Shown here: piece by piece, positions 31,812-39,296 of the stretch
Layout: each line of letters opens with the position of its first letter
How positions within the stretch are numbered: the first letter of the stretch is position 1
DNA from: DAISJI01 sp964559835
GTDB taxonomy: Bacteria; Acidobacteriota; Terriglobia; Terriglobales; Acidobacteriaceae
DNA length: 64,000 nt
Direction: 5' to 3'
NCBI GenBank assembly: GCA_964559835.1
Contig: CAZLJE010000001.1
Coordinates: 62,001-126,000, forward strand
Position numbers and translations under genes: made by a program
Notes under the pieces: generated by a model
Databases searched by the model: none
Seen by the model: only the letters and a program-made list of their open reading frames with translations
Told to the model about the DNA's origin: nothing

Positions 31812-32050
31812 GCGCGCACAAGGCGTGCAGGAATGGGTGTCACTCGTTCCCCTATTGGGTTCTTTGACAACTTCGCTGTGTGGCCCACGCTAGCCGCTTT
31901 CCCAAAGTGGGGCTGTGGGACAGCCCTTGGGATATATGCGAGTTTGGCCGACTTCCTGTGGGACACACGGGACAAGGGGGGAGGGGGTCTGTGGGACCCT
32001 AAGGTTTACTCGAAAGTAAAAAGGACGGCCCCGTGGCCGTCCTTTTGGTT
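31812..32050 (+). ncRNA. candidate small RNA (about 240 nt) under Crp-type control
   Basis: An intergenic stretch of the roughly 355-base gap 31724-32079 between a promoter-like element and a strong terminator. It contains three predicted hairpins that each show TGTGGGAC in or at the loop: GGGCTGT-GGG-ACAGCCC (31910-31926), TGTG-GGA-CACA (31957-31967) and GGGTC-TGTGG-GACCC (31985-31999). The stretch has eight GGA triplets. TTTACT-CGAA-AGTAAA forms a further hairpin at 32005-32020. No open frame here looks coding. GGA in loops is the hallmark of CsrA/RsmA-binding RNAs, so a decoy role is a possible reading; this is inference. Confidence 0.5.
32019..32046 (+). terminator. strong intrinsic terminator
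   Basis: AAAAGGACGGCC-CCGT-GGCCGTCCTTTT is a perfect 12-bp stem with a T-run. It could end transcripts from either side: the candidate RNA on the plus strand or the DUF1059 gene on the minus strand, 34 bases away. Confidence 0.88.
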
Positions 32051-32079
32051 TGCGAGTCAGGGAGGGATGCGGGAGCTTG

Positions 32080-32442
32080 TTATGCGGCGCGCGTGTGAAT
32101 GGCGTCCTTGATCCTGGATTTCATCTGATCGTCAAAGCTGCTGACACCGTGCGTCTGACGGGCGTGGAGGGCGATCTGCGGCATCAACTCGTCCTCGGTG
32201 CGGCCCTTCGCCTCCCAACGGCAGTCGGCGTTTCCGACATCGGAACAGCGGAAGGTCCGCTCCGCACCTGCGCCTTCGCGGCCAGGATTGAGCGCCGTTG
32301 GATTGCGACCCGTGCTTGACACTTCAGGACCGCCGCCGCCCCTGTCCGTCGATGGGCCGAGCGTGTCCATGCCCTCCGAGTTGTTGGGGTTCGGATTGTC
32401 AGTAACAGGGCTGGTGCCGGGAAGATTCGGCGTCTGATGCAT
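32080..32442 (-). CDS. DUF1059 domain protein with disordered N-terminus
   Basis: A 120-residue protein. The C-terminal 58 or so residues match DUF1059: RTFRCSDVGNADCRWEAKGRTEDE, followed by HARQTHGVSSFDDQMKSRIKDAI; the family is a small single-domain protein of unknown role with a conserved Cys pair. The N-terminal 60 residues are rich in Pro, Asn, Gly and Ser (TSPVTDNPNPNNSEG) and look disordered, making this protein about twice the usual family length. Start chosen at 32442 because GAGGTG lies 9 bases upstream; a longer reading has no family support. Terminator downstream at 32019. Confidence 0.8.
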   Translation of the reverse strand: MHQTPNLPGTSPVTDNPNPNNSEGMDTLGPSTDRGGGGPEVSSTGRNPTALNPGREGAGAERTFRCSDVGNADCRWEAKGRTEDELMPQIALHARQTHGVSSFDDQMKSRIKDAIHTRAA

Positions 32443-32526
32443 AAGTGCTCTCACCTCACTTAAGCAATTGTCACGCGAATCCAGAGCTGGATGGGACGAA
32501 ATCGAGGGCAGCTGTGCGATTTCAAA

Positions 32527-32597
32527 GCAGTTGAAAGTTGTAACTTGCAAGTTTCTGCCGAGCGTCACACGGAACGAACTTACAACTTACAACTGCT
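32527..32597. repeat. intergenic palindrome built from AACTTACAACT words
   Basis: The left arm GCAGTTGAAAGTTGTAACTTG and the right arm AACTTACAACTTACAACTGC are inverted copies. The right arm extends into glmU, whose last codons and TAA stop (32587-32589) lie within the repeat. Confidence 0.8.
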
Positions 32598-34002
32598 TTT
32601 CCCGCCGCTTCTTTGCCCAGCCTTCTTTGTTGACCTGCTTCGCGCGCGCGATGGCCAGCGAATCTTCCGGCACGTCTTCGGTGATGCATGCGGCCGCCGC
32701 CACGTAGGCGCCTCGCCCGATCTTCACCGGCGCGACCAGTGTGCTGTCGCTGCCGATGAAAGCGCCGTCTTCGATGGTGGTGGTGTTTTTGTTCACGCCG
32801 TCGTAGTTGCAGGTGATGGTGCCGGCGCCAACGTTCACCTTCTCACCGATGATGGCATCGCCGAGATAGGTCAGGTGATTCGCCTTCGAGCCGCGCCCCA
32901 TCCTCGTCTTCTTGGTCTCGACGAAGTTGCCGACGTGGCATTCGGGGCCGATGTCGCTGAGCGGGCGGACATGCGAGTAAGGTCCGATGATTGCGCCCGC
33001 GGCGACCTTGGATTGGTCCATGATGCAGCCGTGCCGGACAGTGACGCCGTCGGCGATCTCGCAATCGGTGATGACCGAGTAGGAACGGATGCGGCAGTCG
33101 GAACCGATACGCGTAGTCCCGAGCAATTGCACGAACGGCTCGATGACTGTATCGGCGGCCACGCTGACGGTGGTGTCGATGAGGCAAGTCTCGGGCTTGA
33201 AAATGGTAACGCCCGAAGCCATCAGCTCGCGGCACTTGCGATCGCGGAGCTCGCGGTCCAACTCGGCCATCTCGGCGCGCGTATTCGCGCTGGCGACCTC
33301 ATGCGCGTCAGCCGTCTTGTAGACCATCACGTGTTCGCCGGCCTTGTTGAGAATGGCCGCGATATCAGTCAGGTAGTACTCATGATGCGGATTGTCGGTG
33401 CGCAGCTTGTCGAGGTTGGCAAACAGCTTCCTGGCGTCGAACGCATACACCCCGACATTGATTTCCGCGATCTTCTTCTGTGCGGCGCTAGCCTGCTTCT
33501 CTTCGACGATCTCTGCGACCTCGTCGGTCGGCTTGGCGTTCTTCTTCCGTCGAACGATACGTCCGTAACCGGTGGGATTGGCGAAGTCGGATGAGAGCAG
33601 CGTCATGGCGCCGCCGTGCTGGAGGTGAAAGTCGCGGATCTGGCGAATGGTGTCGGGAGTGAGCAGGGGAGCATCGCCCGTGAGCACCAGGACGTGGTCG
33701 TACCGGCGCAGCGCCTCGCGCGTACACATCACCGCGTGCCCGGTGCCTTTCTGCTCGGCTTGGAGGACGAAGTTCACGCCAGTCGCCTTCACGGCTTCGC
33801 GAACGCGCTCGGCTTCATGACCGATGATGGCGAAGATGTCGCCTGGCGCGACCACCTGGCTCGCCGCCGCGATGACATGAGCCAGCAGGGAACTCCCGCC
33901 GACTTCGAACAGGACCTTCGGGTGCTTCGATTTGAGGCGCGTGCCTTTTCCGGCGGCCATGATGGCGACGGCAAAACGCGGCGCGGACTTGGACGATGGC
34001 AT
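32587..34002 (-). CDS. glmU: bifunctional GlmU (GlcN-1-P acetyltransferase / GlcNAc-1-P uridyltransferase)
   Basis: A 471-residue cytoplasmic enzyme making UDP-GlcNAc for peptidoglycan and other cell-wall polymers. The N-terminal uridyltransferase domain opens with MAAGKGTRLKSKHPKVL (near residue 15) and has VLTGDAPLL, which holds the Mg-binding Asp. A long helical arm near 235-255 leads to the left-handed beta helix (hexapeptide repeats from about 260), with the acetyltransferase segment NFVETKKTRMGRGSKANHLTYLGDA and IGEKVNVGAGTITCNYDG. Full family length. It is last in a likely operon with yvcK and a TPR gene. A -10-like TAGTAT ends 6 bases before the ATG, suggesting an additional leaderless promoter. 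Confidence 0.96.
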   Translation of the reverse strand: MPSSKSAPRFAVAIMAAGKGTRLKSKHPKVLFEVGGSSLLAHVIAAASQVVAPGDIFAIIGHEAERVREAVKATGVNFVLQAEQKGTGHAVMCTREALRRYDHVLVLTGDAPLLTPDTIRQIRDFHLQHGGAMTLLSSDFANPTGYGRIVRRKKNAKPTDEVAEIVEEKQASAAQKKIAEINVGVYAFDARKLFANLDKLRTDNPHHEYYLTDIAAILNKAGEHVMVYKTADAHEVASANTRAEMAELDRELRDRKCRELMASGVTIFKPETCLIDTTVSVAADTVIEPFVQLLGTTRIGSDCRIRSYSVITDCEIADGVTVRHGCIMDQSKVAAGAIIGPYSHVRPLSDIGPECHVGNFVETKKTRMGRGSKANHLTYLGDAIIGEKVNVGAGTITCNYDGVNKNTTTIEDGAFIGSDSTLVAPVKIGRGAYVAAAACITEDVPEDSLAIARAKQVNKEGWAKKRREKQL

Positions 34003-34050
34003 GGCGGAATACTATCAATCAAGAATGAAGAAGTCAGAATGAAGAATCGT

Positions 34051-35127
34051 TCACTGCTGTGCCGATGCTGATACCGGGCGCTCGGTCGCGAGTTTCACCA
34101 GGTCCGCAGCGATGGTATGGAACGCATGCCGCGCGACGCCGTTTTCTTCGAACAGGTATTCGCCAAAGATCGGCTCCACGCCCAGGCTGCGGATCTTGTC
34201 TCCGCTGGCGACGATCTGCGATGCCCCCTCCAAGGCGTATTTCGCTTTCATCTCTGAGGACGCGGGAGTGCGGTTGATGAGCGCGTAGTCGAAAATACGC
34301 GCACCGGCATGGTCGTAGATGGCCTGGATATGCTGCGAAGCGCTCAGGCCGAGGCTCTCGTTCGCCTGCGTCATCAGGTTGCAGACGAACACCTTTACGG
34401 CCGTGGACTTGACGATTGCCTCCGGAATCCCGCGCACCAGCACGTTGGGAATGAGGCTGGTGAATAACGATCCGGGCCCAATAGTGATGAGGTCGGCCTG
34501 GGCGAGTGCGTCGAGCGTTTGCTGCATCGGCGGGACGTCCGGTGGCGCCATCTCCAGTCGGCGGATGCCTTTCTGGCTGGCGGTAATGCTGGTTTCGCCA
34601 CGAACGCGCGAGTCGTCGTTCATGATCGCTTCCAATTCGACGTTCGCGGTTGTGGCCGGGTAGATGTGACCTCGCGTGGCCAGGATCTCCGACGAGAGCT
34701 TCACCGCCTCTGCGAAATCGCCGGTAACGCCCGCGAGCGCCGCCAGGAACAGATTTCCAAAATTGTGTCCCTTGAGCGCGGACACGCCTTCGAAGCGATA
34801 TTGGAACAAACGCGCCAGGAGCGCCTGGTCTTCGGAGAGCGCGACGATACAGTTACGGATATCGCCCGGCGGCAGGATGTTCAGTTCTTTGCGCAGACGC
34901 CCACTGGAGCCGCCGTCGTCGGTCACGGTCACGACCGCGGTGAGATCGCTGATGCAGGCGCCACGCTTGGGTTGCGGAGCGCCGCAGACGTAGTCGCGCA
35001 GGCCTTTCAGAAGAGTGGATAGTCCGGTGCCGCCGCCGATAGCAACAATGCGCAACGTACCGGGCGCGGCATCCTCAGGCCCGTGGATGACGGACGATGG
35101 GCCGGCGGAGTTCTTCGGGTCAGTCAT
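34051..35127 (-). CDS. yvcK: YvcK/CofD-like UDP-sugar-binding regulator
   Basis: A 358-residue protein of the YvcK group (gluconeogenesis factor), which binds UDP-GlcNAc and affects cell-wall precursor flow in Bacillus and Mycobacterium (CuvA). Motifs: IVAIGGGTGLSTLLKGL near residue 28, VTVTDDGGSSGRLR near 68 and ADLITIGPGSLFTSLIPN near 215. Its location directly upstream of glmU, which makes UDP-GlcNAc, fits that role well. The gap to glmU is 48 bases and contains the words GAATGAAGAAGT and AGAATGAAG also found at 37268. The TPR gene upstream ends 4 bases before its start, so the two are likely cotranscribed. Confidence 0.93.
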   Translation of the reverse strand: MTDPKNSAGPSSVIHGPEDAAPGTLRIVAIGGGTGLSTLLKGLRDYVCGAPQPKRGACISDLTAVVTVTDDGGSSGRLRKELNILPPGDIRNCIVALSEDQALLARLFQYRFEGVSALKGHNFGNLFLAALAGVTGDFAEAVKLSSEILATRGHIYPATTANVELEAIMNDDSRVRGETSITASQKGIRRLEMAPPDVPPMQQTLDALAQADLITIGPGSLFTSLIPNVLVRGIPEAIVKSTAVKVFVCNLMTQANESLGLSASQHIQAIYDHAGARIFDYALINRTPASSEMKAKYALEGASQIVASGDKIRSLGVEPIFGEYLFEENGVARHAFHTIAADLVKLATERPVSASAQQ

Positions 35128-35131
35128 GCAC

Positions 35132-35773
35132 CTATTTGCGGGCCGGGGGCGCTTCCTCTACCTCAGGGTAAATCAATTCGGTGAAGCGGGGATCGTCGGA
35201 CATGTTCTTGAAGTCCGAATCGTTCCGCGCCTGGAAACGGTAGCGCGGGTTCAGGCGGATGGCCTCCGCCAGGTGCTTCAAAGCGTCTTCATAATGGCCG
35301 GTGAGGCAGTTAAGTACCGAGAGCCCGTACCAGCCGTAGTCGGCGGAGGCGGACTGCTTCATGATCTTCTCCAGATGCTCGCGCGCGCCGACGTAGTCGC
35401 CCACGTTCATCAGGGAGATGGCGTAGTCGTAGTGCTCCTCGGATGTCTTGAATGTCGTCGACGTTTTGCCCAGGTGCTGGTTGCAGGTGTTGAGAAACAC
35501 GTTCGCACGCTCCGCCAAGTCCCGCACGCCGGAGGCGACGACCTTCTGGAAGGCGGCCTTGGCCTTGTCGAACTTGCGCTCCTGCATCGCCTTGAGGCCC
35601 GTCTGGTAGCTCTCGACGGCCTGCTGGTATTTCGGATCATCGGATGGCTTCGGCGGGACCGCGGCGGGGCGGGTCATTTTCACCACGCGTGATGGGGGCT
35701 GATTCTTCACGGCTTTTATTTTGTTGGGTTTAGCGATTGAACGCTGAACCCTTGCAGGAGGTTTCTTTTTCAT
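35132..35773 (-). CDS. TPR-repeat protein with basic N-terminus
   Basis: A 213-residue protein. The chosen start at 35773 begins MKKKPPARVQRS; a longer frame to 35857 starts in less plausible sequence. Residues 1-35 are Lys/Arg/Pro-rich and look disordered. Tetratricopeptide helices follow from about 50: YQQAVESYQTGLKAMQERKFDKAKAAFQ, then EEHYDYAISLMNVGDYVGAREHLEK and SVLNCLTGHYEDALKHLAEAIRLNP. The protein probably serves as a scaffold. Only 4 bases separate it from yvcK, so it heads the yvcK-glmU unit; a link to cell-envelope synthesis is inferred from that position only. Confidence 0.85.
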   Translation of the reverse strand: MKKKPPARVQRSIAKPNKIKAVKNQPPSRVVKMTRPAAVPPKPSDDPKYQQAVESYQTGLKAMQERKFDKAKAAFQKVVASGVRDLAERANVFLNTCNQHLGKTSTTFKTSEEHYDYAISLMNVGDYVGAREHLEKIMKQSASADYGWYGLSVLNCLTGHYEDALKHLAEAIRLNPRYRFQARNDSDFKNMSDDPRFTELIYPEVEEAPPARK

Positions 35774-35897
35774 CGAGTTGCACCTGTGCAACCAACGACG
35801 CGGACCGTCTCCGTCATCCCGGCGCACAGGGGGATGCTCGGAACCTAACGAGAGCACGTTATACGGCTAAATAGAGGCAGGCGTCAACTGGCGCGAA

Positions 35898-36365
35898 TCA
35901 CTTCATCTGCGCTGCCTGGTTGAGGTCGATTTTTTGCCACTCGCCCTTCATGATGGCCGCCCTGATCTGGGCCGGCTTCTTGCCCATCTTCGTTTGCTGA
36001 TAAGTGTAGAAAAGCTCCTTCATGCAGGCGTCGCAATGGGCGGCATGGGTGGATTCGTAGCAACTACGCAGGCTGTGATGGCCGGCCGAGCGGTCGCAGA
36101 AACAATAGCAGGGTTGCTGGTAGAGGACGTCGCCGATCTTCGCGGCGAGCAGGTAAGCGCGTTTCTGCACCGGGGACTGGAAACTCGGTCCCCACAGCTG
36201 GTCCTCGGGCAAGATGGGCGGCAGTTTGGTGGCCTTGGACGGCGCGGACTTGTTGTAGGCAGGAATTTGTGGATTACCACCCTGACCGAAAACGGCGATC
36301 GAAACGAGGGCGAGAAGGGCGATGATGAGAACGCGTTTCACAAGAACCTCAAAATATTGGCGCAT
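35898..36365 (-). CDS. exported Cys-rich protein (PCYCGC-like motif)
   Basis: A 155-residue protein with an N-terminal hydrophobic segment (VLIIALLALVSIAVFG) acting as signal peptide or anchor. The middle holds a striking Cys/His cluster: QQPCYCFCDRSAGHHSLRSCYE, then HAAHCDACMKELFY, seven cysteines and four histidines in about 40 residues. This resembles the PCYCGC domain family, likely a metal or redox centre outside the cytoplasm. The ATG at 36365 is possible, but a GTG at 36341 with GAGG 5 bases upstream is a better-supported start and gives the signal peptide a shorter positive region. Function unknown. Confidence 0.78.
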   Translation of the reverse strand: MRQYFEVLVKRVLIIALLALVSIAVFGQGGNPQIPAYNKSAPSKATKLPPILPEDQLWGPSFQSPVQKRAYLLAAKIGDVLYQQPCYCFCDRSAGHHSLRSCYESTHAAHCDACMKELFYTYQQTKMGKKPAQIRAAIMKGEWQKIDLNQAAQMK

Positions 36366-36622
36366 GGCTCATGGCACATGGCTCATGGCAAGACCGCATA
36401 AGACGCGTCGACAATCTATGGCCCNNNNNNNNNNNNNNNNNNNNNNNNNNNNNNNNNNNNNNNNNNNNNNNNNNNNNNNNNNNNNNNNNNNNNNNNNNNN
36501 NNNNNNNNNNNNNNNNNNNNNNNNTGAGCCCTGAGCCCTGAGCCCTGAGCCCTGAGCCCTGAGCCCTGAGCCCTGAGCCCTGAGCCGTGAGCCGTGAGCC
36601 GTGAGCCATGAGCCCTGAGCCA
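36358..36622. repeat. tandem-word palindrome interrupted by an assembly gap
   Basis: The left part (36360-36393) repeats CATGGCTCATGG/CACATGG words. The right part (36525-36620) is about 13 copies of TGAGCCC, changing to GTGAGCC and ATGAGCC near the end. The two parts are inverted relative to each other (CATGGCTCA against TGAGCCATG). Confidence 0.85.
36425..36524. other. 100-base N gap
   Basis: Exactly 100 undetermined bases, the conventional size for a scaffold gap of unknown length, placed inside the TGAGCCC repeat. The true repeat array may be longer or shorter. Confidence 0.99.
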
Positions 36623-36704
36623 ATCCGGTATCTTACATGAACGGAAATGTGGCTCGATCCGCAACTTTCGTCGCCAAGCCGGCGTCAATATAGAATCAAG
36701 AGAG

Positions 36705-37268
36705 ATGGCTGAGGTTACTGCTCCCATACCCGCGACTGTTCCCGCGAAACCGAGGGTCATACGCACGCTTACCGCGTGGGCGCGCGACCTGACGGTGTCT
36801 CTCATCGTCTCCGCGCTCATTATCGTATTCCTGTATCAGCCGGTGAAGGTGGAAGGGACGAGCATGCTGCCCGGTCTTACCGACCAGGAGCGCATCTTCA
36901 TCAACAAATTCGTGTATCACCTGGAGCCGATCTCGCGCGGCGACATCGTCGTCTTCCGCTATCCGCGCGACACCGCCAAGAGCTATATCAAGCGCGTGAT
37001 CGCCGTCGCCGGCGACCGGGTGAAGATCGAGGATGGCCGCGTATACGTGAATGGCCGCCGCCTGCGCGAGCCCTACGTCCCGGCCGATTACCGCGACGAC
37101 CGGTCCTATCCCGAGACGGTCGTGCCCACCGATTCCTATTTTGTGCTCGGCGACCACCGCAGTTCGTCGAGCGACAGCCGTGACTTCGGCCCTGTGGAAC
37201 GCGAGTACATCTACGGTAAGGCCGTATTCGTGTACTGGCCGATGGAGAAGCTGGGAGTGCTGAAATAA
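36705..37268 (+). CDS. lepB: signal peptidase I
   Basis: A 187-residue type I signal peptidase that cleaves signal peptides on the outer face of the inner membrane. One N-terminal transmembrane segment lies at about 28-46. The catalytic serine is Ser53 in VEGTSMLPG, the general-base lysine Lys96 in SYIKRVIAVAGD, and the box E motif is VLGDHRSSSSDSRDFG. Length suits the compact, single-membrane-span form. A TAGAAT -10 hexamer ends 8 bases before the ATG and there is little room for a ribosome binding site, so translation may be leaderless. Confidence 0.95.
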   Translation: MAEVTAPIPATVPAKPRVIRTLTAWARDLTVSLIVSALIIVFLYQPVKVEGTSMLPGLTDQERIFINKFVYHLEPISRGDIVVFRYPRDTAKSYIKRVIAVAGDRVKIEDGRVYVNGRRLREPYVPADYRDDRSYPETVVPTDSYFVLGDHRSSSSDSRDFGPVEREYIYGKAVFVYWPMEKLGVLK

Positions 37269-37395
37269 TGAAGAATGAAGAAGTAAGAATGAAGAAAGAA
37301 AACCGATTGTGATTTAGTGATTTGCGATTTGTGATTGCGTCGATGCGCGAATCCTGGTTCTAATCACGAATCACCAATCGCTCAATCACCAATCA
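37268..37395. repeat. lepB-distal: word array: GAATGAAGAAGTAAGAATGAAG followed by an AATCAC-type palindrome
   Basis: After the lepB stop comes AAGAATGAAGAAGTAAGAAT, nearly identical to 34021-34045 (upstream of glmU). It is followed by arms GATTTAGTGATTTGCGATTT and AATCACCAATCGCTCAATCA that pair as an inverted repeat, of the same word type as 15921 and 27408. From here to 37494 nothing else is recognisable. Confidence 0.75.
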
Positions 37396-37494
37396 ACTTT
37401 CATTCCGGCGAATCCGCGACTCTCCTGTCAGCGACTCGACCCACGTCGCGAAGTCCGATGGATCCAGCGCCAGCGGCATCGACAGCGACCGCAG

Positions 37495-37788
37495 TCAACG
37501 CACCACGAACGCGTCCTTGTCCAGCCATATCGGTTCGCTGTTCAACCCTGCCGAGAGCGTCGGATATCGGTAACGGCAATAGAAGCGGCCTGTCACGCCG
37601 TCGCGCAGCAGGATCGATACCGGTGACGCTTTCGTCGTCGTGGCGATCCTCATGGCAACGTTGTTCAGGAAGCCGTCGAGCGAGCGGGATGCCCGTGCCG
37701 CTCCGCCCAGGTCGAGCATCGACGTGCCGTCGTGCTCGTCGTTCGCGAGCGCAACCCGTTGCTGCACGCGCCGCGCACGCGCGTTCAT
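37495..37788 (-). CDS. small hypothetical protein C of an overlapping trio
   Basis: A 97-residue reading frame starting MNARARRVQQ and ending KDAFVVR. Codon use is like that of real genes here (CTG, GAC, AAC, GCG preferred) and there is a plausible beta-strand region SPVSILLRDGVTGRFYCRYRYP. Its ATG overlaps the stop of the preceding frame as ATGA (37788-37785), the usual sign of translational coupling. The protein family is not recognised. It may alternatively be the C-terminal part of a larger gene broken by frameshifts, since the two frames upstream encode membrane segments. Confidence 0.5.
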   Translation of the reverse strand: MNARARRVQQRVALANDEHDGTSMLDLGGAARASRSLDGFLNNVAMRIATTTKASPVSILLRDGVTGRFYCRYRYPTLSAGLNSEPIWLDKDAFVVR

Positions 37789-37976
37789 ACCGCCGCGACC
37801 GCGACGGCTGCCGTCACTGCCGCTGCCAACACATCCAGCCAGCGCCGGTGCGAAAGTGCTGCCGATACGAGCAACGCCACCAACGCCAGTCCACCCAGCG
37901 CAGGACGCCAGTAGGCCAGTCACCGCAGGCTTCTTCTTCGCGGACGGTCTTGCCCACCGACATGGTTCAACGTCAT
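37785..37976 (-). pseudogene. small membrane frame B with an internal TGA
   Basis: The ATG at 37976 overlaps the stop of frame A (ATGA). After 18 codons (MTLNHVGGQD...) an in-frame TGA (37922-37920) interrupts, then the same frame continues with a clearly hydrophobic segment, LGGLALVALLVSAAL, and ends at 37785 overlapping the start of frame C. The membrane segment looks coding, so either the TGA is an inactivating mutation or sequencing error, or translation restarts inside. Family unknown. Confidence 0.4.
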
Positions 37977-38065
37977 TGCCGCAACCGCGTGCATACCAGA
38001 CCAAACGCTCCCGCCAGTACCAACCCTCTATACAGACGTACGAATGGCATTTCAGTTAGTTCCAT
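37973..38065 (-). CDS. mini-ORF A (30 residues, hydrophobic)
   Basis: MELTEMPFVRLYRGLVLAGA followed by FGLVC and a basic end: a single predicted membrane helix. It starts only 46 bases from the divergent glycosyltransferase gene and its stop overlaps the next frame. Support is limited to hydrophobicity and the ATGA overlap; it may be a micro-protein or the first piece of a broken gene. Confidence 0.35.
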   Translation of the reverse strand: MELTEMPFVRLYRGLVLAGAFGLVCTRLRQ

Positions 38066-38111
38066 CGCAGTTCCGAATTGCAGATGCCACTTGCAGTTCG
38101 GCCATGCCACT

Positions 38112-39296
38112 ATGTACGTTGAATGCCTCTCGATGCACGGACTCTGGTTCATCGTCGCGCTCTCGTGCTGCATCTGGGCATACTTGTTATTGGGGCGCGG
38201 ATTCTTCTGGCGCCTGACGCTAAATCCACAAACCTCTCACTTGCCCGTCGCGCAGGTAGTTGCCGTCGTGCCTGCTCGTAACGAAGCCGAGACGATCGGC
38301 CGGTGTGTCTCGTCGGTGTTAAGACAAACGTTTTCCACTGTCACGGTTGTGGTGGTCGACGACGCCAGCACCGACGGTACCGCCGATGCTGCGCGCTCCG
38401 CAGCCGTTAAAGTTGGCTCTTCGGACCGCCTGACGGTTATCTCGGGCAAGCCGCTCCCGGAGGGATGGACCGGCAAGCTGTGGGCGGTGCATCAAGGCGT
38501 GCAGCGGGCGCTCGAACTTCATCCCGATTTCCTGCTCCTCACTGACGCCGACATCGAGCACGGCCTGGAGACGATCGGAACTCTCGTCGACCTCACCGAA
38601 CATGGCTCGTTGGACCTCACCTCATACATGGTGAAGCTGCACTGCGCCTCGTTTGCCGAAAAGCTGCTCATTCCTGCATTTGTCTATTTCTTTTTCCAAC
38701 TGTATCCGCCGGACTGGATCGCCGACTCACGGTCAAGGACGGCTGGCGCCGCAGGCGGTTGCATGCTCGTCCGCGCCGCTGCGTTATCGAAGATAGGCGG
38801 CATCGAGACCATTCGCTCCGAGATCATTGACGACTGCGCTCTCGCGGCGGCGATCAAGCGCACCGGTGGACGCATATGGCTCGGAGTAACCGACCACAGC
38901 CGTAGCCTTCGTCCGTACGATAGCTTCGGTGAGATCGGGCGTATGATCGCCCGTACCGCATTCAATCAGCTTCGCCATTCCACGCTGCTGCTGGTGGCGA
39001 CGATCGTCGGCCTGGTTGCCACATATCTGGTCCCAGTCGCGCTTCCGTTCCTCGGGTGGACATCCGCCGCTGGTCTCGGCAGGGTTGCGTTATTCGCGCC
39101 CTTGCTGCTCATGGGTGTCTCGTACGTCCCGATGGTCCGGTTTTATCGCCTGAACCCGCTGTGGGCATTCACGCTGCCGTTTGCATCCATCTTCTACATG
39201 GGTTCAACTCTGTGGTCGGCGGTCCAATATTGGAGCGGGCGCGGCGGGCAGTGGAAAGGGCGCGCCCAGGATAAATCGCATGCGGTGGCCAAATGA
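38112..39296 (+). CDS. hpnB: HpnB-like hopanoid-associated family 2 glycosyltransferase
   Basis: A 394-residue membrane glycosyltransferase. An N-terminal helix (LWFIVALSCCIWAYLLLGRG) precedes a GT2 catalytic domain with VVPARNEAETIGRCVSSVL, VVVVDDASTDGT and LLLTDADIEHG (the metal-binding DxD). LPEGWTGKLWAVHQG and the EIIDDCALAAAIK acceptor region come next, followed by three C-terminal membrane segments from about residue 300. This pattern matches HpnB of hopanoid gene clusters. No squalene-hopene cyclase is in view, so the pathway link rests on family resemblance. The start is either 38112 or the ATG at 38133. The stop overlaps the following gene (ATGA). Confidence 0.82.
   Translation: MYVECLSMHGLWFIVALSCCIWAYLLLGRGFFWRLTLNPQTSHLPVAQVVAVVPARNEAETIGRCVSSVLRQTFSTVTVVVVDDASTDGTADAARSAAVKVGSSDRLTVISGKPLPEGWTGKLWAVHQGVQRALELHPDFLLLTDADIEHGLETIGTLVDLTEHGSLDLTSYMVKLHCASFAEKLLIPAFVYFFFQLYPPDWIADSRSRTAGAAGGCMLVRAAALSKIGGIETIRSEIIDDCALAAAIKRTGGRIWLGVTDHSRSLRPYDSFGEIGRMIARTAFNQLRHSTLLLVATIVGLVATYLVPVALPFLGWTSAAGLGRVALFAPLLLMGVSYVPMVRFYRLNPLWAFTLPFASIFYMGSTLWSAVQYWSGRGGQWKGRAQDKSHAVAK

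Noticed and set aside
31833..32111. A 92-codon plus-strand frame across the candidate small RNA
   Set aside because: It runs through a terminator and the DUF1059 gene, has no ribosome binding site and no plausible protein pattern.
36525..36620. CRISPR-like array of TGAGCCC units, also considered for 44750-44847
   Set aside because: Units are 6-9 bases with no unique spacers and no cas genes are near; these are simple tandem repeats.
37335..38111. A long N-terminal extension of the HpnB-like frame
   Set aside because: The region is low-complexity Arg/Ser/Pro in this frame, crosses repeats and overlaps better minus-strand coding signals; HpnB proteins start near 38112.
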